A DNA stretch of 64,000 bases, from positions 1 through 64,000 of the forward strand of contig JAIWND010000026.1 in the NCBI GenBank assembly GCA_025330725.1, given 5' to 3'. The notes under the pieces were generated by a model. It had not been told where the DNA came from. It saw only the letters and a list, made by a program, of their open reading frames with translations, and ran no database searches. Position numbers and translations under genes: made by a program. Shown piece by piece: positions 12,753 through 23,897 of this stretch (positions within the stretch are counted from its first letter, which is position 1; every line of letters begins with the position of its first letter). This DNA is from Chlamydoabsidia padenii (lineage: Eukaryota > Mucoromycota > Mucoromycetes > Mucorales > Cunninghamellaceae).

Positions 12753-14656
12753 CTAGTTGTATTGTTGGTTGATCAACTTGGCGATCGTTTGTAATTGAAT
12801 ATTGCTGGTGCCTACAACAATAAAAAAAAATGTTAGTATCATAAGTGACGAGAAGCTTGAGCAATTCTGCGCCATATCTGTTATCCCACTTACCTTCATA
12901 AATAGCACCAATCTTGGCATCACGGTAGAACTTTTCAACACCTAGTTCCTTAGTAAAGCCAACACCACCGCACCATTCAATAGCTTTGCTTGCAGCCTTT
13001 TCAGCAATTTGACTAGAGTATAATTTCGCCATGGCAGCTTCCTTGATAAAGTTCTTGCCTTCTTCCTTGAGACGAGCAGCATTGTAAGTCAAGAGTCGAG
13101 CAGCTTCAATTTCAACAGCAACTATTGTTATAAGCAAATCAGGTTAGTTATTATCTATTGTAAATACACATAGTTAAGATAACTTACTTTGAGCATATTG
13201 GTGTTGCATGCCTTGGAAGTCAGCAATGCGGGTGTTGAATTGCTTGCGTTCAAACATGTAGGGCAAAGCAATGTCGTAACAGCCTTGAGCAAGACCAATC
13301 ATTTGAGCGGCAATACCAATACGACCTTCATTCAAGATTTCAATAGCATACTTGTAACCTTTACCAACTTCACCAAGAACGTTTTCTTTAGGCACCTTGA
13401 TATCATCAAAGTTAAGGACACAGGTTGAGGAGGCACGGATACCCAACTGAAAAGACATGACCACCACCCAAAAAAAGTAGTAGTTAGTTCGAAGGATCCT
13501 TCCAATCGCTTTCTTTTGAGTTTCTGTTTTACCTTGCTTTCCTTCTTGGCAACTTGAACACCCATAGATTTGTCAACAACGAAACAGGTGATACCTTTGT
13601 AACCCTTGGAGAAGTCACTATGCAGCCAAAAAAAAAAAAAAGAGTCAGTTAGTCAACCCCCTCCTCCCTTCATCCGTATATTTCACTTACACATTAGCAA
13701 AGACCAAGAAGATATCAGCTTCACCAGAGTTGGTGATCCACATTTTGGATCCATTTAACAGGTAATGATCACCTTTATCTTCAGCACGAGTTTGGAGAGC
13801 AAAAGCATCAGTACCAGAGCCAGATTCGGATAAACAGAAAGAGCCAATAGTATCGGTAGCCAAACGAGGAAGGTATCGTTGTTTGACATCATCATTAGCA
13901 TACTTGCGGACAAGAGTACCCACCAAAGTGTTCTATAATCAGATCCAAAAGATAAATATTAGCCATTACTATTACATATCATCATCATCATCCCCTCGCC
14001 CCCCTTTTTTTTTACCTACCTGGACGTCACACAACACACTGACGGAAGGATCCACCTTTGCCAATTCTTCGATAGTGATGATAGCAGAAGTAAAAGAGCA
14101 GTTGGAGCCGCTATATTCTTCTTCGGTTTCAACACCCATCAACTAAACAAACAAAAAAAAAGTAAACAAAAAAGGGAGAGTTAGTTGTAGGGACAAGTCC
14201 TCTTCTTATGATATAACCACTTACACCTTGTTCAAACAAACCATCCAATACAGTCTTATGCATAGTTTCTGATTCATCCATTTCCAACACCTTGGGCTTG
14301 ACAACGTCTTGAGCAAATCGGCTAACTAGAGAGTGATAAAAAAAGGGTGTGTGTGTGTGTTTTAATTGAAGGGCAGCCAGGGAGGACATATTCTTTTGTA
14401 TAAATGCTTACCAGCATCCTTCAACATCAATTCTTCTTCAGTAAAAGTATGAAGAGAAGTGGGGAGAGCAGATCGAGCAATAGCTGATTGAGTGAATGTT
14501 CTAGTTATGTAAAAAGAGGAGAAGACGTGGATGAGTAGTGAAACAAACGCCACAATGGAAGCGACCTTTTTTTTTAACGCATGATTTTTTCCTGTCTTAC
14601 CTTTTGGGAATAGCACGAGCAGCAAGGCTAGCAGTACGGAGAGTGGATCGAAGCAT
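12753..14656 (-). CDS. Short/branched-chain acyl-CoA dehydrogenase, mitochondrial
   Basis: Nine exons (14656-14601, 14500-14412, 14325-14225, 14142-14020, 13932-13691, 13617-13533, 13446-13188, 13121-12894, 12811-12753) join in frame to 413 residues. The N-terminus [19 protein letters not shown] looks like a mitochondrial presequence. Family blocks include [16 protein letters not shown] (FAD/substrate region), [16 protein letters not shown], and [20 protein letters not shown] near the C-terminus. The Glu of IYEG (about residue 394) is at the position of the catalytic base in short- and 2-methyl-branched-chain enzymes (SCAD/ACADSB), and an intron splits the Gly codon right after it. The SNIQL ending favours the ACADSB branch. 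It would oxidise short or branched acyl-CoA (fatty acids or isoleucine/valine products) and pass electrons to ETF in the matrix. Exact substrate is inference. Confidence 0.95.
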
Positions 14657-15092
14657 GATGCGGTTGATTTGTGAAAAAGAGAGGGGTAAGTGAAAGAGAG
14701 ACAAAAAAAAAAAAAAAGAATAACCAGGTTGTCAAGAAAAATATAAATTTCGAGCAATCACATGCCTTCCTTCACAACCCCGACCTTTGATGCTACACAC
14801 CCCGCATTTCTACGCGCCGGGCGGTTAAACAACCATTATCGCTCAGTCAGCGTTTTCAACACACTGTTGAAGGTAACACATTTACACACATTTATTAACA
14901 CCAATACCCAATTCATATACAAAAGTATCATGTTTATCATAATCAAAGGTTATACTATTAACTAGATGAGATATAGAGACAATGTAAGATAAAAAGGGGG
15001 CAAGATGATCAAATGAGGGTGAGGGGGCAGCCGGGGTTTAAATCAGTGTGTGAGAAGTAAAACATCATCCCGACATTGATAATACAATATGT
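14657..15092. other. Acyl-CoA dehydrogenase promoter and nicastrin 3' flank
   Basis: GGGCGGTTAAA at 14819-14829 and CCGGGGTTTAAAT at 15031-15043 resemble the recurrent promoter-type element; the first lies 163 bp upstream of the dehydrogenase ATG. A 67-codon open frame at 14762-14965 has no protein-like features and is not called. Confidence 0.5.
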
Positions 15093-17814
15093 TTAATCGA
15101 GCTTGAATCGAGATTTGGCATACCGTTTAGCAAAGACCACAAAGGCAACACTAATAATCGTCCATATCAACCCTATTACCAATTCAATGTATTGTTGTTG
15201 ACGGGAAGGCACCAGAAATATTCGTAAGCTAGGAGAATCCCACCTAAAACAAAAAGATAAGAATCACATTCATAAGTGTCACGATCATCATTGTGTAACC
15301 AACCGTTTTTTTGTTTTGTTTTATTCTACTTACGTGCTTTCAGTGTATGTTCCTTTGGTGCCATTTTCAACCGAAATCTTACCAGTTGATTCGTCAATGT
15401 TTAGTCCTGTACCATAAGCCGGATGATACGAAGTCATGGTAGTGATACATCTTTGTCGTATACAATATTCCCCTGCCCGACAATCCTGAATCCTAGTGCA
15501 AGTTGTGGGCTGTTCATGTTGGTCGAGTCTTGCTGCACCAGTGATACCAGCAAGGTAACTGAATACAAATCTTGGTATATACTGAGGCTGCGGGCTATTG
15601 AAGGAGTACACCGAGGAATAATGGTTGACCTTATCGAGACCGGACACTAAATAACATTATCATAAATCAAGTTATACAAACTACCTTATTGTAAGTTAAC
15701 TTACCATTAAAATAGTTTTGCATATAGTTACAAGAGAAGTTGTAAATTAGACAATCCAGTAATTCATGCACAAGTGTACAATTTGCTGTGACCAATGGGG
15801 AAGAAGTAGTGTTGATAGAAGTCGTTTGAGCTTGTTGATAAACCGTTTGTGCTGTAGTATTGACCAATCCACACAGCTTCTGTGATAGTTGTTCCAAATC
15901 AACTTGATTGTCCAGGTCACTGTTGTAAGAGCTAGCATCCCACCCAAAAAAAAAAGTATCATCATCGAGCTATTCCTCTTTTATTACATGTTTCCTTCTT
16001 ACCTGTCCATTTTGTCTTTATATCCAGTTAAAACAACCGCCTTTGTTGATCGCTTTTGTTGTAAAAAGGACATTGTGCTACTTGGTGGTAAACGGCGTTG
16101 AATATCGTCATCGGCGCCTTGTACGAGTGGTGAAGAGTTGTTGATGTTAAAGTTAACGTTGGCTTGGGTCTGTAATGCTTGCACAAGTGGTTTGCTGAGT
16201 GAATTATCATCGACGTGAGCCCATACTGTAGTGTTACCGCTGTTGATGGATCCAAATTCAATAATTGTATCAATGTTGTTCAAGTTGATTTGTTTAAATT
16301 TGAGATCTTGAACACATGGTAAAGTGCAGGGTGCATTAGGATAGGGACAAGGTGATGATCTGGTGCTATTGAGACAGACAAATGGTCGAGATATATCTTG
16401 TACGAAGCGTTGAGAGCCCGCAAAACCCCAAGATTCGGCAGTGAAGAGGGTATAAAGAATATGCTTGTCCAAATTAGCTGGAGAAGTAGGAGCCTAACCA
16501 AGTCCAAAATAAATAAAAAAGAGAACGGTAATGAGTGACAAGATCATATTATTGAGGTTTTACATACTTACACGATTGAGAGCATCTGCGACAGAGAGTA
16601 GAGTTACCATTCCAGAGATACTAGTATCGACACCGACAGTCAAATCATGGAAGAGAGACCGACTATCGAGACTAGCTGCTAATACAATAATTGGCTTATT
16701 ATCATCCACCGATATGTTTTGTGAAGGAGTGGAAAAGACAGAGAGACCACCCACTGGTTGACACCATCCCCGCCTTAAACATGTACTTGAATCCCGTGCA
16801 GCCCACATCATGAGGTTAAAATCGACAGCTTGTAATGGGTATTGTTGGTAGTTTCGTTGTTTGTTGTAGTCTATAGCCTATATAGGTCAAATACATGATT
16901 ACATCCTTCCGTATCATAAGCGTTGTTTTCTTTAATTATACTTTACCATCATGAGGTCATTATAAACTTGAGCAGATTGGTTGCTTGTTGGATTTATACC
17001 ATAGATTGGTATATCGAATGATTCATTGATTAGGCCGGTTCCCTAAAGTAGATGAAGGTAGTTTAGTTTGCTCTTCTTGGGAATAAAAACAAAACAAAAA
17101 ACAGTGTGCCTGAGTGTTTTACCTGAGGGTTCCATACATGTGCATCCGGTTCTGAGGCGTAGAGACCAAATTGACAGTTAGGACAATTGGAATCAGGAGA
17201 AGTCAAAGGTGCTGTATTTAGAGCGCTCGTCAGAAGAGCTATAATACCAGTAACACGCCTAGTTGTTTCCAAAGCTTGTATATTGCTCCTAAGTGAAAAG
17301 AGTTAATAAAGTTAGTCAAAGGGCTTGATTTTGCGAATCATGGTGGGGAAAGGGGGTTGACAGACTTACGGTGTTAGTAGATTATAGGGAAGAATAATAG
17401 CAAAAGCATCATTCAGCGATGATTGGCCGATAAAGTTGGTAATTTCGTCCTGGGTATTGATTTGATAAAGAACACCACTACCAGTCGAAGGAGCTACAAA
17501 GAATGATAAAAAGATAATGTTAGTGAGTGTGTGCTTTTTTTTATTTCTCTTTTTCCCTACCTTGGCATCCAATAGTGTGTGTTGAATTCAGTAAACGTAC
17601 GCAAGGCCAGTTCACCAGATTGGTATAGATGTGTGGGTACAGAGAAGTGTCAATATCTTGACCTATGGAGGGAGAAAAAACAAAGACAACATTAGTGGTG
17701 CTCTTTTCTGTGCATGACTAATGCTTCTTGATCAAATAATTGGTAAATGTGTTTTATTTTCTTACTCGAAGCTATTGTTGCCCATATTCCTAAAACCAAA
17801 AGAAGGAAGCGCAT
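15093..17814 (-). CDS. NCSTN: Nicastrin (gamma-secretase subunit)
   Basis: Ten exons (17814-17766, 17662-17561, 17493-17370, 17288-17123, 17042-16947, 16877-16572, 16493-16003, 15931-15705, 15646-15334, 15243-15093) join in frame to 674 residues, close to animal nicastrin (about 700). The start at 17814 gives a clean signal peptide (MRFLLLVLGIWATIASS). The N-terminal lobe begins with NWPCVRLLNSTHTIGCQ, a nicastrin hallmark. The peptidase-like domain carries IIVLAASLDSRSLFHD and TAESWGFAGSQRF (residues about 299-311), the counterpart of the GETFDYIGS/GEAWGYLGS site of animals and plants. Many Asn-X-Ser/Thr sites indicate a luminal ectodomain; one membrane helix lies near the end (about 640-665), followed by a short basic tail. 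Nicastrin gates substrate entry to the presenilin protease. Presenilin, Aph-1 and Pen-2 are not in this window. Confidence 0.93.
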
Positions 17815-18253
17815 AAACAAAAGGGAAAGAATTAAAGGCCCCTTCAAACATTTACAAAAAACTGCTTTCAATTGGAGTTTCAAAACCCGTCTCATCAAAG
17901 CGGGATTTGAATAATATAACAGCGAATATGCAGACAAGGCATGAAACTGTTTCGAATAGATAACCTGTATCGATATTTAAAAAGTAGATAGACAATGAGT
18001 GATAAGTGACATTACTTTTTATTTAAAAAGACATATAAAACAAGAAGAAGTATAAAAGATAGAGACAAAATAAAGGTTTTTAGGAGAGGAAAGGGTGTTT
18101 GTATGTACGAGAGAATGACAAAAGGATATGATATTGTGAATAGATTGATTAATGGGTGAGTAAAGTAGATGAGAAGTAGAGTAATCTAAAAAAAAAGAAG
18201 CAACAAGTAGAATAACAAACCAAACAAATGACTATAACTAACTAAAAGCTAAT
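17815..18253. other. Nicastrin promoter and Cbf5 3' flank
   Basis: About 0.44 kb. It holds a strong promoter-type element at 17900-17911 (separate entry). An 81-codon open frame at 17692-17937 is the first nicastrin exon read through its intron and upstream region, not a separate gene. Confidence 0.6.
17900..17911 (-). promoter_or_regulatory. Candidate promoter element upstream of nicastrin
   Basis: GCGGGATTTGAA on the plus strand, 86 bp upstream of the nicastrin start codon; one of the best copies of the recurrent element. Confidence 0.5.
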
Positions 18254-19922
18254 CTAATCCTTCTTTTCCTTCTTTTCCTTCTTTTCCTTCTTGGCCTTTT
18301 TAGCCTCAGACTTGGTAGCAGTTTCATCAGCATTTTCGTTAGGACGTTTCTTGTTAGACCCATCATCAGCAGTAGCAGTAGTATTCATAGCATCCTTGGT
18401 AGCAACACCGACGGCAGTAATCTTGGGATTGACACCAGCAGCAGCAACAACGGCACTAGTAGGTTTGCCAAAGACAGGGGCAGGTTCAGTACCAGTAGGA
18501 TTGTTACAAAAATCAACATAGTTAGTCTTCCAGATTTGAGGAGTTTCATCGGTGACGCGACCAAACTTGTCCAATTTGCCTTCTGTCTTGAGTTTCTTCT
18601 TGGCTTCAGCAACAGGACCCATACCCCATCGACGAGGATAAGTATCACGTTCCATAATAACCCGCTTCACTTTGGCGACTACACCATGATCGCAAGTAGC
18701 CATTACTGCCGTTGTCATTTGAGCATAAGCCAGAGCGATGGCTTCACCTTTAGTAGTCATAAGCACCACTTCTTCATTGATTTCAATTCCACTTTCGTAC
18801 CGTAAAAGACCAGGAATCATCAATTTAGCACCATAACAGATCGCATTCACCGCACTATCCTTGACCACCACGCGCTTATAGCCTGTAAGCAAGGTTTCCA
18901 GAGGACGAACCACCCGACGCAAGTAGCTTTCATCCTTGTTGTTGTCAAACACCCATTGAGCATCCATAACATCATGCATGGTCACAATATCGTCGTTTTC
19001 GGACATGGCACCTGATCGCACGCGACGAAGTTCTTGCATATGACCACCCACACCAAGTAAAAGACCCAAATGTACACAAAGAGTACGCATATAAGTACCG
19101 GCTTCACAACTAGCCCAGAATACAGCAAGGTGGCGATCGTTGTCGAATTCATAGAGTTTGCTTTCGTGAATGGTTCGCACACGGAGTTGACGTTTGACAG
19201 CTGAGATAAGAGGAGGGCGTTGGAATAATGCACCTGTCAAGGTTTCGATGGCCTATACAGAAGAGTCAATGAGTTTACTTTTATCGTCCCTATAATAACT
19301 AATTAAAAAGCCTTTTTATGGTTTACCTGAGAGAGTTTCTTTTCACTTTCGAGAGCATCGTGAAGGCGTAAGATACAAACATATTCTTTACCGGCTCCTT
19401 GTTGAGACTTGACAAGACGTGTAGCACGATCGATACAGACAATCAAACAACCCGTCACCTTGGGATCAAGAGTACCACTGTGACCTGTCTTATCAACACG
19501 TAAAATACGACGGACCCAGGCGACAACTTCGTGTGATGAAGGATTAGCGGGCTATACGTACATACCAAGACGAAGAAAAAAAAAAGTTCAGTGTTAGTAC
19601 CACATTCAGTTTCGTTGTTCAATTTCTTTTTCGTCCATTATCAACTGCTTTACCTTATCCAAATTAATCACACCATAACGAACGTATTCATTGAGAGAGC
19701 GTTTTAAAGGAGAGCAACCACTAGGGATAGGAGTGTAGTGACCAGTGCGAACGTTAAGTTGATCGTAGTTCTACAGTTCCATTGATGAAAAAAAAAAGTC
19801 CGGTTAGAATCGATATGTATATGTGTTTTATGTATTCAAATTACCTTCAACAAGAGAGGCCAGTTGGAGGTGTTGATAGCAGGAGTAACAGCTGTGGGTT
19901 TGATAACGGTTTGGTCAGCCAT
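18254..19922 (-). CDS. CBF5: H/ACA snoRNP pseudouridine synthase Cbf5/dyskerin
   Basis: Four exons (19922-19845, 19770-19654, 19551-19327, 19252-18254) join in frame to 472 residues (yeast Cbf5 483). The start is [21 protein letters not shown]. The TruB catalytic segment [17 protein letters not shown] carries the catalytic Asp at about residue 94 (equivalent to yeast Asp95). [20 protein letters not shown] and the following PUA domain (about residues 300-375: [34 protein letters not shown]) are typical. The C-terminus is a low-complexity tail of repeated KKEKK ending in D, as in fungal Cbf5. It makes pseudouridines in rRNA guided by box H/ACA snoRNAs in the nucleolus. It is divergent from the membrane-protein gene at 20617 across a shared 0.7 kb promoter region. 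Confidence 0.97.
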
Positions 19923-20002
19923 CGAAGGAATAGTATGTGGAGTGGAAGAAAAGACCAAGAGAATTTTTTTGTAAAAAAAAGAAAAAGTGCCTCAAGCCAC
20001 AT

Positions 20003-20013
20003 CGGGATTTGAA
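20003..20013 (-). promoter_or_regulatory. Candidate promoter element upstream of Cbf5
   Basis: CGGGATTTGAA on the plus strand, continuing into ATTTCAA so that TTGAAATTTCAA is palindromic; 81 bp upstream of the Cbf5 start. Confidence 0.5.
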
Positions 20014-20525
20014 ATTTCAACTTTTGACAGGTTGGATGCCCCTTTCATTCATGCTGTCTGATTATGGCGGTACCATCCCTCCCTCCTTCTGTGACATTAG
20101 AACTAAAGCGGAATGGACTGTATCAGTCGATCCGACTGAGTTGACAAAACCAAATTACACTTTCACTAGTCCGAGTCCTTGATGCGAGACAAAGATTAAG
20201 CATTGGTAGGACCGACTTTATCTTTTTTTGTTTTGGGCAGTCATTGTGATCTGGATGAATGATCACTGCTTTTGTTTCATTGTAATAAAATAGAGACACA
20301 TGATATGCTTCATTAAATCATAATGGCGCAAAATAGTAAGGTTCATGTTTATGTGTGTATGTGAGAATGAAAGAAGACCGGGATACTTCTTTTTGAGTTA
20401 CCGCTAGTGCATGTTATACAAGAAAAGGTCGCTCATTCGGTATTCGGTTTAGCGATAGATATCAAGCGTATGAAAGATGCACGAGTAAGGGAGCGGAAGA
20501 AATATATGCTATTTTAGGCTCAAGT

Positions 20526-20537
20526 GCGGAATTTGAA
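20526..20537 (+). promoter_or_regulatory. Candidate promoter element upstream of LEA14-like gene
   Basis: GCGGAATTTGAA, 80 bp upstream of the ATG at 20617. Confidence 0.5.
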
Positions 20538-20616
20538 ATTAAATGTATTCAAATCGACTCTTAATTGGACCCTCCCTTTTTTTTATATACTACTTTCTCT
20601 TTTTATAATCTGATAC

Positions 20617-21617
20617 ATGGCCCCACCATCAACGAGTAATAACGGTTCTACTTCCTCCTCCTCATCGCTATCTCAAACAGTAAATAATACGAACACAACA
20701 TTAGCGCATAATCAGGCAGAAAAGAATGGAGGTAATATCCTAGCGGAGTTTACTCGATTTAACTTTTTTTTTTTCCCCTCCTTACAGAAACAAGCCATCA
20801 TGCACCAATTGATGAGGTTATCGACGAAGAGTCGAGCCGTGGCAAAAGGAAGAAAAGAAAAAGAATGGATAATAGGAATTGCTGCTTACGGTGCCTATGC
20901 TGTGCCTGCTGTTTACCAAAATGGGCGACCTATGTTCTTTGGTTTATAATTATATCCATCATCATTGTTGTTATTGTCCTTGGTGCTATTATGAGCAAAT
21001 TCGTTTTGCCCACGATTGAAGTGGGTAGTGTGACGAACAACACTGGAAATGGTAGTGCACCTTTATCTTTCAATGGAGACAAGTTACAACTCAACTTTGG
21101 TCTTACTATACTTGCCAAGAATCCTAATTTGCTGCCTATCTATGTCTCTGATATGAATGCAACGGTAAAAAAACTTTTTACAATACAAGATATTATCGTA
21201 ATCTAATGAATCTTTGATCAAATAGGCTTTTTATCCCGACCCAAAAGGTTCAGGCAACATGTCCCCGGTGGGTGGGGGTTACTTGGCTTATCAGGAACTG
21301 CCCAAATACAGCGATTTTAGCTTTATATTCCCTTTCTCCATCGTTTACGATCCAATGACAGACCCTGATCAAGTCATTTTGAATGATTTGGCTGACAAAT
21401 GTGGTTTGACAGGTGAGCCGCCGAGGGACTTGTCGATCGCCTACACCATTCATGTCAGTGCCAGAGTACTCTTTGTAACTGTGCATCCTACTATCAACTC
21501 TCAATCAACCTTCCCTTGTCCAATCCAAGTAAGTAATAAAAAAAACATGCATCTTAAAGGGATGGTCTACTTATTTATCGTTGTTTAAAATAGAATAATA
21601 CAGTGTCTATTTCATGA
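20617..21617 (+). CDS. Cys-rich single-pass membrane protein with LEA14/NDR1-like ectodomain
   Basis: Four exons (20617-20731, 20788-21164, 21226-21528, 21594-21617) join in frame to 272 residues. The N-terminus is Ser/Thr/Asn-rich and cytosolic, followed by a basic stretch (GKRKKRKRM) and seven cysteines in eleven residues (positions 70, 71, 74, 76, 77, 79, 80) directly before a membrane helix at about 86-106. That layout suggests S-palmitoylation at the membrane face. The ectodomain (about 110-272) is beta-rich: QLNFGLTILAKNPNLLPIYV is typical of LEA14/WHy-type domains of plant NDR1/HIN1 proteins, followed by four further Cys in the C-terminal half. The last exon adds only NNTVSIS. Such proteins sit in the plasma or organelle membrane; function in fungi is not established. 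I am confident of the gene model and less so of the family. Confidence 0.8.
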
Positions 21618-21838
21618 AATAAAGTTTAATTCTCGGCAAACAGTAGAAAATGGGGTCCGTCCGTTACACAATATTCAAATCCCGCTTCTTTTTGTCTTTT
21701 GTTGGAATCAAATCCTTTTTCTTTTTAACCTTCTTGATCCATCTCTCAAAATATTTAATGTTAATAACAAACACCACGTCCATCTATAGACGCACCTAGT
21801 AAACTAATGAACAACACAGTATCATAAATCCAACTCAC

Positions 21839-22735
21839 TAAAGTTCAAGGTCAACATGAACTTATGGGGAAGGGAGGCATCAATAACTCTCCCTTAGTGT
21901 ATTGGTATGGACAACAATAACTAACCAGCTTACATCTCTGCGTTTTCATTAACATTCAGCACGTATACATTATAATAATCTTGTCAGCTCAGCAGATCCA
22001 AACTCGGGCAGTGCTTTTAATGGTGCTCAAATAAAGGTCAAAATAGAATACAAGGTAATGACACACGTGTGCGGAATCGAATAACGTCGCTTACAGTTTC
22101 TCTCTCTCTCTTGCTGATGTTGACTACCTTACTTTTGGTTTTGGCTTGTTACTTTGGCGACATACATTGCTCTCGTATATACAACATTGGTCTTTGAAGG
22201 GTAAGCCTAGCACTCACCAATGATACTTTGTACTAATATTGTAACTCTATTCATCCAGGAACGATGCATTCAATACCACCAATCTTCTATTAGCTCGAAA
22301 AGACATCCGCATGACAAAAAGTAAACAGCCACCAACCTCACACATGGATCACCAATGTGACGATTAGGTGTACTGAACAGTTTAACAGCAGCAGGTAACA
22401 GAATGTATTTGCAACAACAAGGCGGGGTCCATCAAATTCAATAAAAGTCGACCACAACAGCTCATAAATTTTTAAGGTGGCTATATGGGCTGTTTCCTTG
22501 ATACTCGATACACTCGACCATGAACCTGGTATGGACGACTATGCTCAAGTCTGGCTCGAGTCATTAATCCTTTTGGTGCACTCTAGGTAGGGGCAAAAAA
22601 GATGTATAGTGTTATTGATTGTATACTAACTTTTTTCTCTCTCTCTTCTTCATCAACAGCGTATACATGACGACAATCATCTTCAAGCAAATCGGACACA
22701 TAGGTGGAATCAACAAAGACAAATTTACAAAATAG
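21839..22735 (+). pseudogene. Probable relic of a membrane protein gene
   Basis: Protein-like blocks with plausible splice sites follow each other on the plus strand, but frames do not join. About 21843-21903 reads TKVQGQHELMGKGGINNSPL in one frame. An exon-like block at 21960-22054 sits between CTAAC...TTCAG and a GTAATG donor. About 22128-22200 reads PYFWFWLVTLATYIALVYTT, a membrane helix, running into VFEG and, after a GTAAGC...CCAG intron, NDAFNTTNLLLARKDIRM. A block near 22484-22585 reads AVSLILDTLDHEPGMDDYAQ. Stop codons and a frame clash interrupt the first blocks. A promoter-type element lies at 21674-21685 just upstream. It may be a recently broken gene or a gene whose splicing I have not solved; the family is not recognised. 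Confidence 0.4.
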
Positions 22736-23775
22736 ATAATAGATACACATAGACATTGATTTTTTCCATCCTTCTCCAAATTTTAGACAATATCAATAAA
22801 GATAACTGTTTTATACCAAATTACCATGGCTGTAGTACTTTGCTCAAGTGTGTGGAAGAATCCAAGATCCACAAGTAACTGAAATTCAATCCCCGCTTCA
22901 TGCACTTCGGTCCGTACGAAACTACCTATCATAAAACAATTCAAGACGCAATCATATACATACATTCAATAATTATTTGACCCATACACAATTAGTTATG
23001 TTGTAAGTTTATTTGTTTTTATCATTAACTCTAATCTATCCTACATATTATGTATACTATACTATCTATACTAATGAAAACCAATGTGTATAACCTTTGT
23101 TTACCCACACAGATTCCATTTATTTACCCATAGTAACCGAATTCCTTCCAAGTTGGCACCTATGAATCAAACAAGAGGTAAAGATCAAGTATTCGTAAAT
23201 AACAGAAGGGCAAATCAATACTTACCTTGTTGTAGCCCACATAGACAGATCAGGCAGTATATAAACACCACAAAGTGGTAGACCAGTCCTTTTAATGCAG
23301 CAAAACCAGCACTCCTTACCTACAGCATCATTGTTCCCATCCCGCCTTCTTTATTGTGTCGTATATACCTATAATACACTAGGCAGCCAGGAGGAAGAGT
23401 GAGTTGCTTGATCAACTTATCATTCACGACCGCCATTGTAAGGAATAAAGGCAGAAGCTATAGTTATATAAAGTCCAACCGATATGACTTGAAGATTACA
23501 AGTAGTTCTTTGTTGATCAAGTATGTCATTGGGTGTGGTATTAGTTGTTGAATGGTTGGCAACCGGCGAGGTCTAGACCATTGAGGTAGGTGAGATCTAT
23601 TTCGGCTTGTTGGTAGTAAGACTGATAAATTATTGCCTTTGTTGACCCTCTTTGTATAATTCCAAATACGTCGTTGGTGGAGATGTTGGAATGGGTGGTA
23701 TTGTTATCTGAGGAGAAAAACGGGGGGAGTTTTTTTTTTTTTTTTTGACTTCAATCCCATTTGGGACTCCACCGT

Positions 23776-23788
23776 GGCGGGATTTGAA
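23776..23788 (+). promoter_or_regulatory. Candidate promoter element upstream of METTL21-like gene
   Basis: GGCGGGATTTGAA, the fullest copy of the element in gene-sense orientation, 110 bp upstream of the ATG at 23898. A GGCGG box lies 2 nt before TTTGAA. Confidence 0.5.
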
Positions 23789-23897
23789 GGTTTGCCGTTA
23801 AAAACTATTTTCTTTTCCCTCTCTCTTTTCTTTTCTTCTACTTTTTCTTCTTAACACAACACTTTTTTTTTCTTTCCCTTGGTATATATTTTTATGT

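Larger units (their letters stand above)
19923..20616. other. Divergent promoter region between Cbf5 and the LEA14-like gene
   Basis: Each gene has its own copy of the recurrent element about 80 bp before its ATG: 20003-20013 for Cbf5 and 20526-20537 for the + gene. ATTCATGC occurs at 20047-20054. No coding sequence is supported. Confidence 0.65.
21618..23897. other. 2.3 kb region without an intact gene
   Basis: It contains TTCAAATCCCGC at 21674-21685, a possible relic gene at 21839-22735 (separate entry), TTCAATCCCCGC followed at once by TTCATGCA at 22885-22904, and the promoter of the methyltransferase gene with an element at 23776-23788. A poly(T) run lies at about 23730-23746 and a C/T-rich tract from about 23805 to 23880. 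Minus-strand frame 22783-22965 is open but has no recognisable features. Confidence 0.55.

Noticed and set aside
17692..17937. Longer N-terminus for nicastrin from an upstream in-frame Met
   Set aside because: The upstream residues would bury the signal peptide; starting at 17814 puts MRFLLLVLG at the very N-terminus, and the promoter-type element overlaps the upstream part.
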